DNA of 64,000 bases. Origin: Brachypodium distachyon (lineage: Eukaryota > Streptophyta > Magnoliopsida > Poales > Poaceae). Made by a program: the position numbers and the translations under genes. The DNA lies in contig NC_016133.3 of assembly GCF_000005505.3 (NCBI RefSeq), positions 46,775,237 to 46,839,236 on the forward strand, written 5' to 3'. The number at the start of each line of letters is the position of its first letter. The first letter of the stretch is position 1. Of this stretch, positions 45,057-57,319 are shown piece after piece. Below the pieces are notes generated by a model. It was not told the origin of the DNA and ran no database searches. It saw only the letters and a list, made by a program, of their open reading frames with translations.

Positions 45057-48033
45057 ATGGCCTGCTCCTTCGCCACCTCCACCGTTGTCTCCTCCACCCC
45101 CACCCCCAAGCCCCTCGCTACAGCCCTCACGCCGCAGTGTCTCTCCATCTCTCGGGCGCCCCTCGCCACCGTCAGGCCCCTCCGCCTCGCCGCCGCCTCC
45201 AGATCCGCACGGACCAGCGGCTTCGTCGCCCGCGCCGGCGGAGTGGTAAGCCTCGTAACCCTACGGCCCTTTTTATTGGGTTCGGATTCGGCTCCTGCTC
45301 ATCGGTCGCGGTGCCTGTTCCTCGTAGGATGAATTGCCATTGGTCGGGAACAAGGCGCCTGACTTCGACGCTGAGGCCGTGTTCGACCAGGAGTTTATCA
45401 ACGTAAGCTCTCGGCTCGCCTACTTCTTCTTGTTGCCGTAGTGGTGCATGTCCTGAATTCTTGGTTTCTGAATATTGTTCCTGCGGTCGCTATCCTTGTG
45501 TTCGCAGGTGAAGCTATCTGATTACATCGGCAAAAAGTATGTGATTCTCTTCTTCTACCCATTGGACTTCACCTTCGTCTGTCCAACAGGTGAGTTTTCG
45601 GTCAAAGCAGCCCCGTTAGTGGCTAGCAAGTTCCTTTAGATGCCTGTGAGCCCTGGTCTGAGTAGTCTCTCATAAATGTGTGTGCCTGTTCTTTGCAGAG
45701 ATTACTGCTTTCAGTGACAGACACGATGAATTTGAGAAGATAAACACTCAGGTTCTTGGTGTTTCAATCGACAGCGTGGTATGTCATAGCATCCTGAATT
45801 CACGCAGTTGCACACTTGATTCTTGATTTGATTTGGTGAAACGGTATTGTGTCTGTAATTCCAGCTTTGAGGCAATGGAAGGTTGTATTATGATATCTGG
45901 TGTAACAGGGCTGGTTTCAAAACCTCAGCTAACCGAATGAAATGTACAAATACCTCTCCGGTGTCAGCAAATTTGCTATTTCTAAATCACCTGAGAATTT
46001 TTTTTTGTAAGTTGATTAAGTCTGCACATCATGAAGCTTCAAGTTGCACAAAATTGTGTGCAACTTTAGTCGAGCTGTCCATTTCTGAACCTAAAGTTGC
46101 ACACAAATTCTAAAATGTGCATCTACTCATTTTCCATTGGATAAAAAATCAAAGCTCAGGATCGTTGACTAAGAAATAAGTTCTTGTCAACTTGGAAATA
46201 GACTCTTCCTTCTGTACTCTAAAACAGAACCTTGGGTACTGTTTCCGGAGGTGAAACAGCAATAGTAGTATTATGTTTTAATGTCAAGATTTCATTTTTG
46301 GCCACCATTTTCGCTGACGAGGAAGTTCCCTGACTACACATGCTTTGTTCTTCTCGTAAGAAAATATGTATGCTGATATGCTTGCCCCACTAGTATAGCA
46401 ATTAACCAGAAAAATGCTATACTTGGATTCTAATAGCGGTTTCAGGCATGACCATTGACTTAAATTGTTATCTTCTGGTGTAATAGGCAATAGTTGCTAC
46501 TCCCTCTGATCCTAAATTCTTGACTCAAATTTGCCCAAATATGGATGTATCTATTCTTAAAAAGCGTCTAGATACATGTAATATTTTGACAACAATTTAG
46601 GATCAGAGGGAGTATTGAATTAATGTTGTTGTATATCACATGTCTGATCTGTAAGTGTTGTGCACCTGTTTTCACGTAATGGCCTTATATTAATTAGAGT
46701 TTTAGTTACTATGGTTTCTGTATTGAAGATTTTAGTTACTCCCTGCGATCCATATTAATTGTCGAACTATTACATGTATCTAGACTCTTTTTAGGCATAG
46801 ATACATCCATATTTGGACAAATTTGAGACAACTAATATGGATCGGAGGGAGTACTACAGTTTTTTGCCACACATGGAACTTTTAATAGTTTGTATGTTCT
46901 TTTATAGTAAGTTAAGTTAATAGCCAGATCACCTGACATTTAAACCATTATTTGGATGCAGTTTTCCCATCTTGCATGGGTGCAGACAGACAGGAAGTCC
47001 GGTGGGCTTGGCGATCTGAAATACCCACTAATTTCTGATGTTACTAAATCAATTTCTAAGTCCTTTGGTGTCCTTATCCCTCATCAGGTATCCCATTTGA
47101 CCAAATGATATGCTTGCTCTTCCATGTCGAGTGGCCCTGCCTTTTGATTTCTGCAGTACTTTGTGCTGGTATCTAAATCCTGAATCCACATGTTATGTCA
47201 CAACAGGGAATTGCGTTGAGAGGACTCTTCATCATTGACAAGGAGGGGGTAATCCAGCACTCTACCATCAACAACCTTGCCATTGGGCGCAGTGTGGACG
47301 AGACCATGAGAACCCTTCAGGTACTTTACATTTTTCTTGTGCTGAATTTCAGCATTAGTCCTGTGCTTCAGCCTACAGAACAGAAGACAAACTATGCTAG
47401 TTTAATCATAAACCAACATGACAAGTACAGACACTCAAGATTTTGGTGTGCACTGCACATTTTAGTTGCAACTTTGTGCTGTACAATATCAGTTTGCAGT
47501 CGTATACAATACAACAGTGTTGATACATTTGAATTTGCAGTCTTTTACAGTACGAGTCAAGACATTTTCCTTCAAATATATACACTTACTGTGGGCCTTT
47601 TGAAGGGTAATTTTGGACATTGGATGTGCCCGTGAATACTGAAGGAATTGTACCTCCTTGTGTAGTAAATGTAAATCAATATGCATCATAGTGGACCCTA
47701 CCCAAACTAAGGACCCTGAAAAAGCCAGCCTATTTTAACCTGATCTTGCCATCCAGCCCATCATGGGCATGGCTCTATTCAAACAAATGGGCTTACTTGA
47801 AAGGGGTCTCAAGCTAAGCCGGTCTAACCATTTGTAGTTCTCGTGTTTTGTGCTTTCGCCTGGGGGGAGAATGTGTGTAAGCTCAAGCTGACTGCTCTTT
47901 CTTTGTGACATAACAGGCTCTACAGTATGTCCAAGAGAACCCGGACGAGGTCTGCCCGGCAGGATGGAAGCCCGGGGAGAAGTCCATGAAGCCTGACCCG
48001 AAGGGGAGCAAAGAGTACTTCGCGGCCATCTAG
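45057..48033 (+). CDS. BAS1: chloroplast 2-Cys peroxiredoxin
   Basis: Seven exons: 45057-45245, 45328-45402, 45508-45589, 45699-45778, 46962-47087, 47207-47320, 47917-48033, all GT-AG, giving 260 residues. The enzyme reduces hydrogen peroxide and alkyl hydroperoxides in the chloroplast stroma, with thioredoxin or NTRC regenerating it. Residues 1 to about 58 form a Ser/Ala-rich transit peptide; the mature chain begins near ARAGG. The peroxidatic cysteine is C113 in DFTFVCPT and the resolving cysteine C235 in [17 protein letters not shown] (156-159) and the C-terminal YF (256-257) are the motifs that make such enzymes sensitive to overoxidation and able to act in redox signalling. Residue 183 is His (IPHQG) where this family usually has Asp. 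Intron 4 is 1.2 kb and holds two MITEs. The poly(A) region contains aataag at 48217. Confidence 0.97.
46500..46612. mobile_element. Stowaway MITE (113 bp) in BAS1 intron 4
   Basis: ctccctctgatcctaaatt and aatttaggatcagagggag with TA at 46498-46499 and 46613-46614. Confidence 0.9.
46739..46851. mobile_element. second Stowaway MITE (113 bp) in BAS1 intron 4
   Basis: ctccctgcgatccatatt and aatatggatcggagggag with TA flanks. It has the same length and inner motifs as the copy 127 bp upstream. Confidence 0.9.
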
Positions 48034-48947
48034 GTGCGAGAAAATGCTTTGGGGCCTGTCCCGATGGCGCTGCTGTGTTGTGCGTGTTCCCGGTGAATGT
48101 GGAGTTTTGTTGCTTTTGCGAGAGCCTGCGTTTGGCCGTTTGGGTCGCGTTGACATCTTCTTTGCTGTTGTGAACCAGTGTAGTAGCACATGTGTATCAT
48201 GCAACCTTCTACCCAAGAATAAGGTTCTATTTCGGCCGTATATTAAAGACATTTGAAGCCTAGCGGATGTGATTGTTCATAGCCATTTGTAGTTTTTGTC
48301 CACGCTGCATTTTAGTTCGTGGGCCGTACCGTGACTAATAACTGGATGAATCTCCAGCCCAGCCCTGCAAAACACTATAGGCTCGGAAACTTAGGCCCAA
48401 GTTTCTATTTATCGTAGGATTTTCCTGCCGGCTTTCCTCATCCTATTCCGGTGGTGGAGATCCTTTCGGAAATCTTCGTTGCATAAACGGGATAGATTGT
48501 ATATTTATTCACCTTGACATATATCGGAAGGGTTAGAACTGGCTACGATTGAATAATTCCTGCCGTCCAGGTACTTCGACATCTCAACCGTAGCATAAGA
48601 TTTCTCGTCACTGGGCGTTGTAGTGGTGAATATGACATTTCGTATTGTAGGATTTCGTACTGTAGGAATGCAATCCTAGCCACAAAGCTACAAGAATCTG
48701 AAGTTGGGGCTCCAATGAACCTTGGAAATCAAGGTGGCATTTTATCCCTTGGCACATTTCGGGGTGCTAATTAAGGCAATTCTCCGTCTCCTAGAATCTC
48801 AAGTTGGGGCTTCCGCTTTGGTTGCTCCATCCCTTGGCGTCTCGGATCAGGTGATCACAAAACAGAGAAAGAGAGAAAAGATGCTGCCGTTCTTTCTTAC
48901 TTATCACGTTGATTAATCCTCCAGCAAGTCAGCAGTCTATCAAAGTA
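48034..48947. other. BAS1 3' UTR and flank
   Basis: 3' UTR up to about 48260, then intergenic sequence. A minus-strand open frame at 47920-48252 is a shadow of the BAS1 last exon and UTR. Confidence 0.5.
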
Positions 48948-49060
48948 CTCCCTTCGATTCTGAATTGTTGTCGAAATATTACATGTATATAGACGCTTTT
49001 TAAGAATAGATACGTACATATTTAGACAAATTTGAGTCAAGAATTTAGGATCAGAGGGAG
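48948..49060. mobile_element. Stowaway MITE (113 bp)
   Basis: ctcccttcgattctgaatt and aatttaggatcagagggag with TA at both sides; same subfamily as the BAS1 intron copies. Confidence 0.88.
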
Positions 49061-51089
49061 TAATTAGCAAACCATTTCACGCCATCCAAATAGAATTTTG
49101 AACAAGTCGACGCGGCCTAGGAATACTTCGACTTGTTTCAATTAGCTGCACGCAGCAGAGAAAATCGACAAAAGAGCAAACAAACAACCGGACGAAGTTG
49201 ATGATCACCGGCCATTCCCATGCATGCATTTCCTCTGTCCCTTCATTTCATGTCCATACCTCTCCCAGTCTCCTATCTCCTCCTATATAATTCCCCAGAC
49301 CAGTTTGCTGTTGCTGATCCAACACGACGTACTCCACTACACAGCAATGACCCAATCGCAGTCCAAACCGAGGTGATAGGACAAGGCAAAATGGCATGTT
49401 CCCTGTGCATATGCGGGCCGGCGTGCATGCATGGCAAACCGGCTGACGAGATCAACTGTGTGCCTGCATGCATGCATGTGAAAATTCTGCCAGGGAAGGA
49501 ATGACTCGACGTACATGCGCTTCCCTTTCCCATTTCCAATCCAGCCCTGCTGCCTACTGTTCGCCGTTAGTGCTTCTCTTCTTATCGGAGGTGATCGGCA
49601 GAGTCAGGCCAGGCCAGGCCAGGGGCCAGACATATGCATGCAGAGGCAGTTAGTATTAAAATGTGGCCGCTTTTAGCCGGATAATGCCACATAAGTGCTT
49701 TTGTTCTAGCTTTCACCCTTCATCGCATCTTTGAAGGAAAAAGGGGTTTCATCCCTCCCTGCCTGGCCTGAATGAACAGACCAGGATGGGCCTAGCTTGC
49801 TGATCATCTTTGTTTAGCCTAAACTGAATATATGCATGGTCTCTCGACAAGCTAGCTAATCCTGTCGATCGCCTGGATGCTCTGCTTTGCGAGAGGGGCC
49901 GTTAACTAAGCAAAGAATAGTTAAGCCTTGTTTGATTCTATCGACGGCTTTCGTGCATGGCCCCTTTCTTTCTTTCCATATGTTTCTGTTCTTCTCTTTT
50001 CCTCTTCTTTTTCTTTTCTTTCTCTTTTGCTTGTGTTACTTGTCTAGCTGCTGCTGCTGCTGCTGATCGATGTGTGCACTTTTTCCATCCCGCGGAGCTC
50101 TCCTTTTGTAGTAGCGTTTTCCTTTTCCCTTTGCCTTTGCGGAGTAACCACTGCCTTTGCCATCATTAGGGATTGTCCTTTTGCTGTCCTCCGGGCCCCA
50201 TGTGGTGGCCAGAGCTTTTCTTGACCGTGACTTAGTTGGGATTTGCAGTTTGAAAAGATCACTCGGAGAGAAAGCAGAAACGAAAAACAATTGCATATGG
50301 AAAGCCCTACAAAGGGGGCTAAATGGTCATTGGAAAAGTGTTGAGCACGCTATTTGGTTTGCAAAAACTCAAATACGCATTCTATGTTTGCACAACTGTT
50401 TTAATTTATGGTGGCCGATGCATCACGTTTTCATATCCCGCGCACTGCATGTACAAATCGTAAGAAATGATGATTGAGGAATGAAGTTGGATTGACGGTT
50501 ATATATGAGCAACCTATGATCATTCGTTTCCCCTCTCTGTTAGTCTTTTTCCATATCTCTCAGTTCACATCCCTATAAAGAACAACGTTGGAGCACGACT
50601 TTTGATGCAAATGTGCGCGATTATGACCCTGGTCAATGGCGCTTAGCTTAGACGCACTTTGATGCACAGGCTTGGGCTTTTAACTCCACTGTTAATTCGT
50701 CCCCACCGGCCGGGCTCTTTTGGGGCAACAAAACTACTAATGCTGGCTGAACTTGGAAATTAAGTTCATGACGACCCTTCTGATTCACTATAAAGATTTA
50801 CCTCTATATGTTCACTAATCGATACTCCTATTTTGTTTGCTATTGTACTAAATGCTAGTACTGAGCCATTCTTTCTAAAACCAATTAAATGTTAGCTAAA
50901 CCATTGAATTCCTTCTCTAAAATGCACTTGGGTAGACCTTTGTTTGACAATATGCTACACTTTGAATAATGTAAGACGCCCAGCAAACAGTACATGTCAA
51001 GATTTAATTTGGACCAAAACTAACTAGAACGAGGAAATGTCTATGTGACACAAATATCATGCACCATGGGAAATGTTTCTGATCAATGC
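49061..51089. other. intergenic, no gene supported
   Basis: Small open frames (for example 49220-49504 and 50157-50477) have no domain. There are many gcatgcatg-type short palindromes, a pyrimidine-rich run at 49966-50030 and a small gctgctgctgctgctgctg repeat at 50047-50065. Confidence 0.45.
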
Positions 51090-51104
51090 GGATTCAGTGG
51101 TACT

Positions 51105-51430
51105 CCATGGTGCTGCGACCGCCCGGCTGGCGCTGCTGTGAATAGCGGACGGAGGTGCTGCGACCGCTCGCCGGCGGTGTTGCGAACGGGAGGCGCGGTG
51201 GTGCTGCGACCGTCGGCCGACACTGCTGCGAACAGTGGCTGGGGTTGCTGCGACTGGCAGGCGGAGATGCTGCGACTGCCACCGGCGGTGCTCCGAACAG
51301 AAGGCAGCGGCGCACCTGTGACCGGTGCTCCAGCGAACGGGAGGTGGTACTGACCGCGGCCGGCGCGGTGGCGAACGGGAGATGTGGCGGCCGGTGCAGC
51401 GGTGCTGCCGGAGGAATAAGTGCTGCAACC
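51105..51430. repeat. degenerate GC-rich short tandem repeat block
   Basis: Variants of gtgctgcgaccg, tgctgcgaacgg and gcgaacgggagg recur about ten times at irregular spacing of roughly 25-55 bp. Long frames on both strands arise from this periodic composition. Confidence 0.6.
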
Positions 51431-52646
51431 GCTGGCGGTGAAGATCAGGGGACTCACATGGGGTGATCGGACGGTATCGCTCACGCTAATCCAACGTTGC
51501 AGAGGCAGCCGATCTTTTCTCTCCTGTCGCCCGATCGACGCCTAGCGCGGGCCTACTAATTTTGCCAAAATTGTTCAAAATTAGAGCACTATTGCTAATT
51601 GACATTTACATGTAAAGTAATCCGCCTATCTTGGATTAATGTTAAACAACGATCATATATCTACATGTACATATAAGTTACTAGTAGTACTTTCTAATTA
51701 TGTATCATTTCCTTGATTTTCTGAAAACGATGAATGAAGGGCAAGCTCAGCATCTCATGCATTATACAGAACATAAATCGGAAAGCGTACATGCATATAT
51801 ATGGGCGTCTAGATACATAGGGCGACACTTGATTCCTTTTACTTTGAGTCCCTTGTGGAAAGAGGCCGTACATATTTCCCAATTGTTCTTTAGAGCACAC
51901 AGCAAAAAGCCAAAAACTGTACACACATTCATACGTACGTACGTACAGTACGTATATATATAGGGCGACATCAGCTTTCTTGTTATTGAACAATGGATGG
52001 GGGATTCTTGAGGGGATCCCAGCTGGGCCCCGGGCCAAAAGATGAGATGTCAGTGCAACGCAGGCCACGTCAGATCCATCCATCAAATCGATCACATAAA
52101 GTATCAACGTTGCATCATCGTCATCATTTGCATGCAGCTGGGGATTCGATCCCCGCCGTACGTTGCGGCGTTGCCTGCATGCATAATGATGTTGCTGCAA
52201 TAGTGCAGCATGCAGAGTGCTAACTCCGAACCGATATTGCTCGTATGGTTCTAAGTTGCGATAGTAGCATGCAGCAGGGAATCTACTATTCTGTTCCAAA
52301 ATATAGCACGAATAACTCTTGTTTATTATCGGACTTCTAAATTTTGACCGAGCTTATAATGTCAAACTAATATATCATAAAAATGTGTTTCACAATTCAT
52401 CAAATGATCTTAAGTTGGCAGCATAGATGTTTTTTTTTGTTATAACATTAGTCAAACTTATTAAGAAAGTTTGACAGTAAAAAAAGTTATCGCCTTACCC
52501 TTACGTAGTAATGCACGTTTTAGTTTACAGAAGAATGCATGCACGTATAGTAACAAAAAGGTCTAGTCATGTTCAATCTAGTTTCAATCATACCATTATA
52601 AATTTATAACTGTTAAATTCTCTCTCTTGTTACTCATGTTCATGTA
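51431..52646. other. intergenic, no gene supported
   Basis: The minus-strand frame 51694-52299 (201 codons) has a Tyr/Cys-rich, domain-free translation and AT-rich composition; I do not take it as a gene. A decayed Stowaway-like left end sits near 52290 (tattctgttccaaaatatag). Confidence 0.45.
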
Positions 52647-52747
52647 CTCCCTCCGTCCGCTGAAATATTATATTTATCTAGACGTTTTTTAAGTATAGAT
52701 ATGTATATTTGGACAAATTTGAGTCACTTAATATGGGAAGAAGAGAG
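52647..52747. mobile_element. Stowaway MITE (101 bp)
   Basis: ctccctccgtccgctgaaa and ttaatatgggaagaagagag with TA flanks; the interior has tatctagacg and atagatatgt. Confidence 0.78.
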
Positions 52748-52762
52748 TATAATTATATTGTA

Positions 52763-52874
52763 TTCCTCCGATCCATTTTAATTGTCTCAAATTTGTCCAA
52801 ATATGAATGTATCTATGCCTAAAAAATATCTAGATACATGTAATATTTCGACAATTAATATGGATCGGAGGGAG
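52763..52874. mobile_element. Stowaway MITE (112 bp)
   Basis: ttcctccgatccatttta and ttaatatggatcggagggag. TA is on the left; the right flank is TG. It lies only 15 bp from the previous copy. Confidence 0.82.
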
Positions 52875-53798
52875 TGTGTCATCCTTGAGACAGTTATTCT
52901 CCCAAGAGAAGCAAGCAGCAAACGGAATCTCTGGCTCGATCTGATGCACTCTGGCCTCTGGGTGGCGCGGGCGGGCATCACATCCCACATATTCCTCATC
53001 CATGCACCCGCAGGCTGCAGCTCGTACGGCTGTCCAGGCTTGGCAAAAACAAACTTGCAAAAAAGCAGACATGCAACCCCTAGAATCCTAGATCATGATC
53101 GGTACCATCAATGCATCTACTCTTTTGCATAAACATGCATGCCCCAATGATCGATGAACTCACATACAGATCGTGAAACACCAAATCTTTCTGTAGATCA
53201 GGTTCTAAATTTCAGGAGGATTATCGATCGATCAGTGTGCTCACTTTGATGCACATTTGGTATCAAAATGTGCACTTAAGTAAGCTAGATTTGACTGTTC
53301 TTTATTCTTTAGAGGCGTGCATGCATATGTAGGCAGGAATTGATGCATGCAGCTGATCACCTACAGTACACATGCATGCCACAAGAAACAAACAAACAAA
53401 CAATCTAGTTACAGATACTGTGGGCATGCACATCCATACTCTAACTAGTGCACTATTACTATTAATCGTAGCTAGCTAGGTGCTGCTGTGCTACCGAGAC
53501 AGCTAGTATGGTCTTGTAGACAGAGAGGGGAGAGATGGAGGGAAAGCTGGAGGAGCTTTGTAGTACCTGCTTGGCTGCTTTGTCAGCACATGCAATCCAC
53601 TTTTTTCACACAACGAAATCCACTTTAATTTGGACCAAAGAAACCCTTCTCCTCTAGAAAAAAAAAACTTCAGCAACTCAGCCCTCCCCATCAAGAAAAG
53701 CACAAGACCCAAACACCAAAGATAAATAAGAATCCCATCAGAATTTCAGAACTTCACCTCACACTGCAACACACCCACAGCACAGAGCAGCAGGCAGC
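52875..53798. other. 5' flank of the SMXL gene
   Basis: No coding sequence supported. Rich in gatc and gcatgc palindromes. Probably contains the SMXL promoter. Confidence 0.45.
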
Positions 53799-53806
53799 AT
53801 ATAAAG
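53799..53806 (+). promoter_or_regulatory. TATA box of the SMXL gene
   Basis: catataaag, about 205 bp upstream of the ATG at 54006, fits a plant TATA box and a 5' leader of about 175 nt. Confidence 0.6.
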
Positions 53807-54005
53807 CAGCCGGCCGTGAAGGGCCAGACACCCCCCACTATACGTACACTCCATATCCATCTATCATCATCTACCGATCTGTCTCTCTAGCTTGCACCTA
53901 GCAAGCTAATCAACCGCGCCAGACAGTACACTTCATATACATCATCAATTAACAAGCCTCTTTCTGAGAGCCCTCAAGATCAGAGTGATTAATCATATTG
54001 GAGAG

Positions 54006-56901
54006 ATGAGAGCCGGGGTGTGCACGGTGCAGCAGGCGCTGACGGCGGAGGCTGCGGCGGTGGTGAAGCAGGCGGTGAGCCTGGCGCGGCGGCGCGGCAA
54101 CGCGCAGGTGACGCCGCTGCACGTGGCGAGCGCGATGCTCCACGCGTCCACGGGGCTCCTCCGCGCGGCGTGCCTCCGGTCGCACTCGCACCCGCTGCAG
54201 TGCAAGGCCCTGGAGCTCTGCTTCAACGTGGCGCTCAACCGCCTCCCCGCGGGCTCCCCGCTCCACGGCCACGTCTACTACCCGCCGTCCCTCTCCAACG
54301 CGCTCGTCGCCGCCTTCAAGCGCGCGCAGGCGCACCAGCGCCGGGGCGGCTCCGTCGACACCAACCAGCAGCAGCAGCCGGTGCTTGCCGTCAAGATCGA
54401 GCTGGAGCAGCTGGTGATCTCCATTCTGGATGACCCCAGTGTGAGCCGAGTCATGCGGGAGGCGGGCTTCTCCAGCCCCCAGGTCAAGGCCAACGTGGAG
54501 CACGCCGTCGTCTCTTCCATCGAAGGAACAAAGGGCTTAACCAACCCTAACCCTAGCAGCAGCAGCTCACCGCCGACTGAATTCGAAAACAAACCAGCTG
54601 GCATCGGCAAGCTCCCTGTAGTGGAACAAGTGCGAGAGGAGGACGTGGCGGCCATCCTGGACTGCCTGGCCAGCGGCCGGAGCAAGAGGCGGGTCATGGT
54701 CGTGGCCGAGTCGTCCTCCGCGGCCGAGGCAGCGGCAATGGCAGCCGTGGACAGGATCAAGGAAAAGGCCGCGCCCCCGCGCGTGATCAGCATCAGCGTG
54801 TCCATGTTCCGGGACGCGCTGAGGGAGGATGCCGAGCGGCGTCTCGGCGAACTCCGGCGCGCGGTCGCCAGGGACAGCAAGGCCGCGGCGGGCGGAAGCA
54901 GGGGCGTGGTGCTCGTGGTGGAGGACCTGAGGTGGGCCGCCGAGTTCTGGGCCGGGCGCGTGGGGAGGAGGAGCGCGAGCAGCAGCTGCTACTACTACTG
55001 CGCCGTGGAGCACGCCGTGGGCGAGGTGCGCGCCCTGGCGTGCCGCGGCGAGGGCGACGGCGTCTGGCTAGTCGCCTACGGGTCGTACCAGGCTTACATG
55101 AGATGCAGAGCTGGGAACCCGTCGCTGGAGAGCCTCTGGGGAATCCAGCCGCTCGCCATCCCCTCCGGCAGCCTCGCGCTGAGCCTCAGCTCCGCCGACG
55201 TCGACAGGTAAAATTTGAAATCAATCCTTTCCTCTGTTCTTCTCTTGCCTGCCTGCTAGTACACACCTTTTCTACTAGCTGCCAATTAAGATCCAACGGA
55301 TTAGACTTGTGGTTAACTGCATGCATGTGACATATGAGCTGTGATAGAGAACTCTGTGCAAGCATGCATGAAACGATGTACGGCCGGGTGGCAGATTGAA
55401 TCTCATCTCATGCATTACCGTTTTTATGTCCTTGCAGTGCAATCGCACTCAGTCATCGTCAGTCAACGTCGCCTGCTTGTCTGTCTCTTTTGGACGCGTC
55501 CTGCTCCGGCCAGCCGATGGCGGCCGTCTCCAGCTGCTGCGGCGATTGCTCCGCTACAAACCCCGATGCCATGAGATCAGCATCGCATCGGTCAATCGTG
55601 CCGTCTTCGTCCACCAATATCCCTCCTTGGCTTCGTCATTGCCGCGATCAGGTAAATTTCGATCGTAACGCTTTGCTTTTGGTTAGGCACAACATTTTTA
55701 CATTATAATTGATGTAGATTTAATTTGTTTACACCGTACTTAACGCATGCAGGAGCTTCCTCCTTGCAAGAATTGGAGCTCAACGACATGCGGCGGCTCG
55801 GCGTCCCAAAGGACGACACAGCTGAACTTCTCGACGGCGGTGTCGCCGTCCTCCTCCGTCTCCTCCTACGAGCAGTACTACAACATGCACCAGCCGTACC
55901 AGCCATGGATTGTGGCGGACGTGCACGAGCCCTCCAAGCACTCATGGAGAGCCAAGTGCAGCTTCGACAATGTCCTCATGGACGAGGCTGTGGAAGGCGT
56001 GAAGCTTCTGAGCGCAGCAGCGGTCAAGTCCAAGTCCCGCGACTCCAGCGCCTCCAACGGCGGCTCAGTGGAGGTCGGGTGCCGCTCCAGGTCGTTCAAG
56101 GAGGTGAGCGCCGAGAACCTCAAGGTGCTCTGCGGCGCGCTGGAGAAGGAGGTGCCGTGGCAGAAGGAGATCGTGCCCGAGATCGCCAGCACGGTTCTCC
56201 GGTGCCGCTCGGGCATGGCCAAGAGGCGCGACGCGATGAAGGCCAAGGAGGAGACGTGGATGCTCTTTCTCGGAGGCGACACGGACGGCAAGTTGAGGGT
56301 GGCCAGGGAGCTCGCGGGGCTCGTCTTCGGCTCGCGCAAGAGTTTCGTGTCCATCGACGCCGACGCGTGCTCGCCGGCACGGTCGGATTCCTTCGTCGAG
56401 CAGAAGCACCACGGCAGCAAGAGGCATCGGTCGGAGGCGAGCCACCTCGAGAGGCTGTTCGAGGCCGTGCGCGACAACCCGCATCGTGTCATCTTGATGG
56501 AGGGCGTGGAGCGAGTCGACCGGCGCTGCCAGATGGGCATCAAGGAGGCCATCGAGAGCGGCGTGGTGCGGCGGAGCCACTCCGGCGCCGGCGCCGGCGC
56601 CGACGACGATGATGTGGCTTCCCTCGGCGACGCCATCGTCGTGCTCTGCTGCGACAGCTTCGACTCCAGGTCGAGGGCTTGCTCCCCGCCGACGATGAGC
56701 AAGAAGGCCAAGGCGAAGAGCGACGATGACGACAAGAGTAATGATCGTCATGACAATGAAGCCGCGTCTTGCTTTGATCTCAACATGAGTGTGGATGAGG
56801 ACCAAGAAGTGGTGGTGGACGAGTACTGCAGCTTCGGTGATGCCGGTCTGATCAAGGCAGTGGACAGGACATTGTTCTTCAGAACACCGGAGGAAGTCTG
56901 A
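54006..56901 (+). CDS. SMAX1-LIKE protein, SMXL3/4/5 type
   Basis: Three exons (54006-55207, 55438-55651, 55753-56901) with GT-AG borders give 2565 nt, 854 residues. The ATG at 54006 (MRAGVCTVQQALT) matches the family start; the longer frame from 53985 is not needed. Residues 1 to about 165 form the double Clp-N domain (QVTPLHVASAML, LQCKALELCFNVALNRLP, ISILDDPSVSRVMREAGF). The C-terminal part has a degenerate AAA+ fold: a Walker A-like LFLGGDTDGKL (about 642) and Walker B-like VILMEGVERVD. An EAR-type repressor motif, CFDLNM, lies near residue 813. No RGKT degron is seen; its absence marks the SMXL3/4/5 clade, which resists strigolactone/karrikin-triggered degradation and promotes phloem formation in Arabidopsis. 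Length is near that of SMXL3. The protein is expected to be nuclear. Clade placement is inferred. Confidence 0.93.
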
Positions 56902-57319
56902 TTGGTCAGCCTTGTTTGAGATGATCTGATGACCAAGTCGAAATTGATCGATCGATGTCTTTGAACTTTTTCTCCGGATCCGGCCTTTTTAGTTTTTCTG
57001 TTTTCTTGTTTATTACTGGGGAGATGCATGAGATAAGATTAGATGGAATGGTTTAATACCCTGGCTAGCTAGCTACTATATATGTATGTTTGGTTCAGTA
57101 TGTTGGGAAAACACCTTGTAAATTTCCTAGTGGTAAATCTGGTGGGAGCATGAATTTGTTCAAGGTTACTCAATTTTGTTTTTAGATGATTGGATCAAGG
57201 GTTACATACTGGTACTAGTACGGAAAATTGTTGATATAATCCAAAACTCTACCCACCTGAGTGTGTCAGAATTGTTGCACTTGTAAAATTGTTGCATAGG
57301 TAGTTTGATTATTCCTTGT

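Noticed and set aside
51694..52299. 201-codon minus-strand frame
   Set aside because: No recognisable domain, no signal of coding composition, no promoter; chance frame more likely.
55725..56612. 295-codon frame in the SMXL third exon
   Set aside because: Out-of-frame shadow; the correct frame carries the SMXL motifs and joins exon 2.
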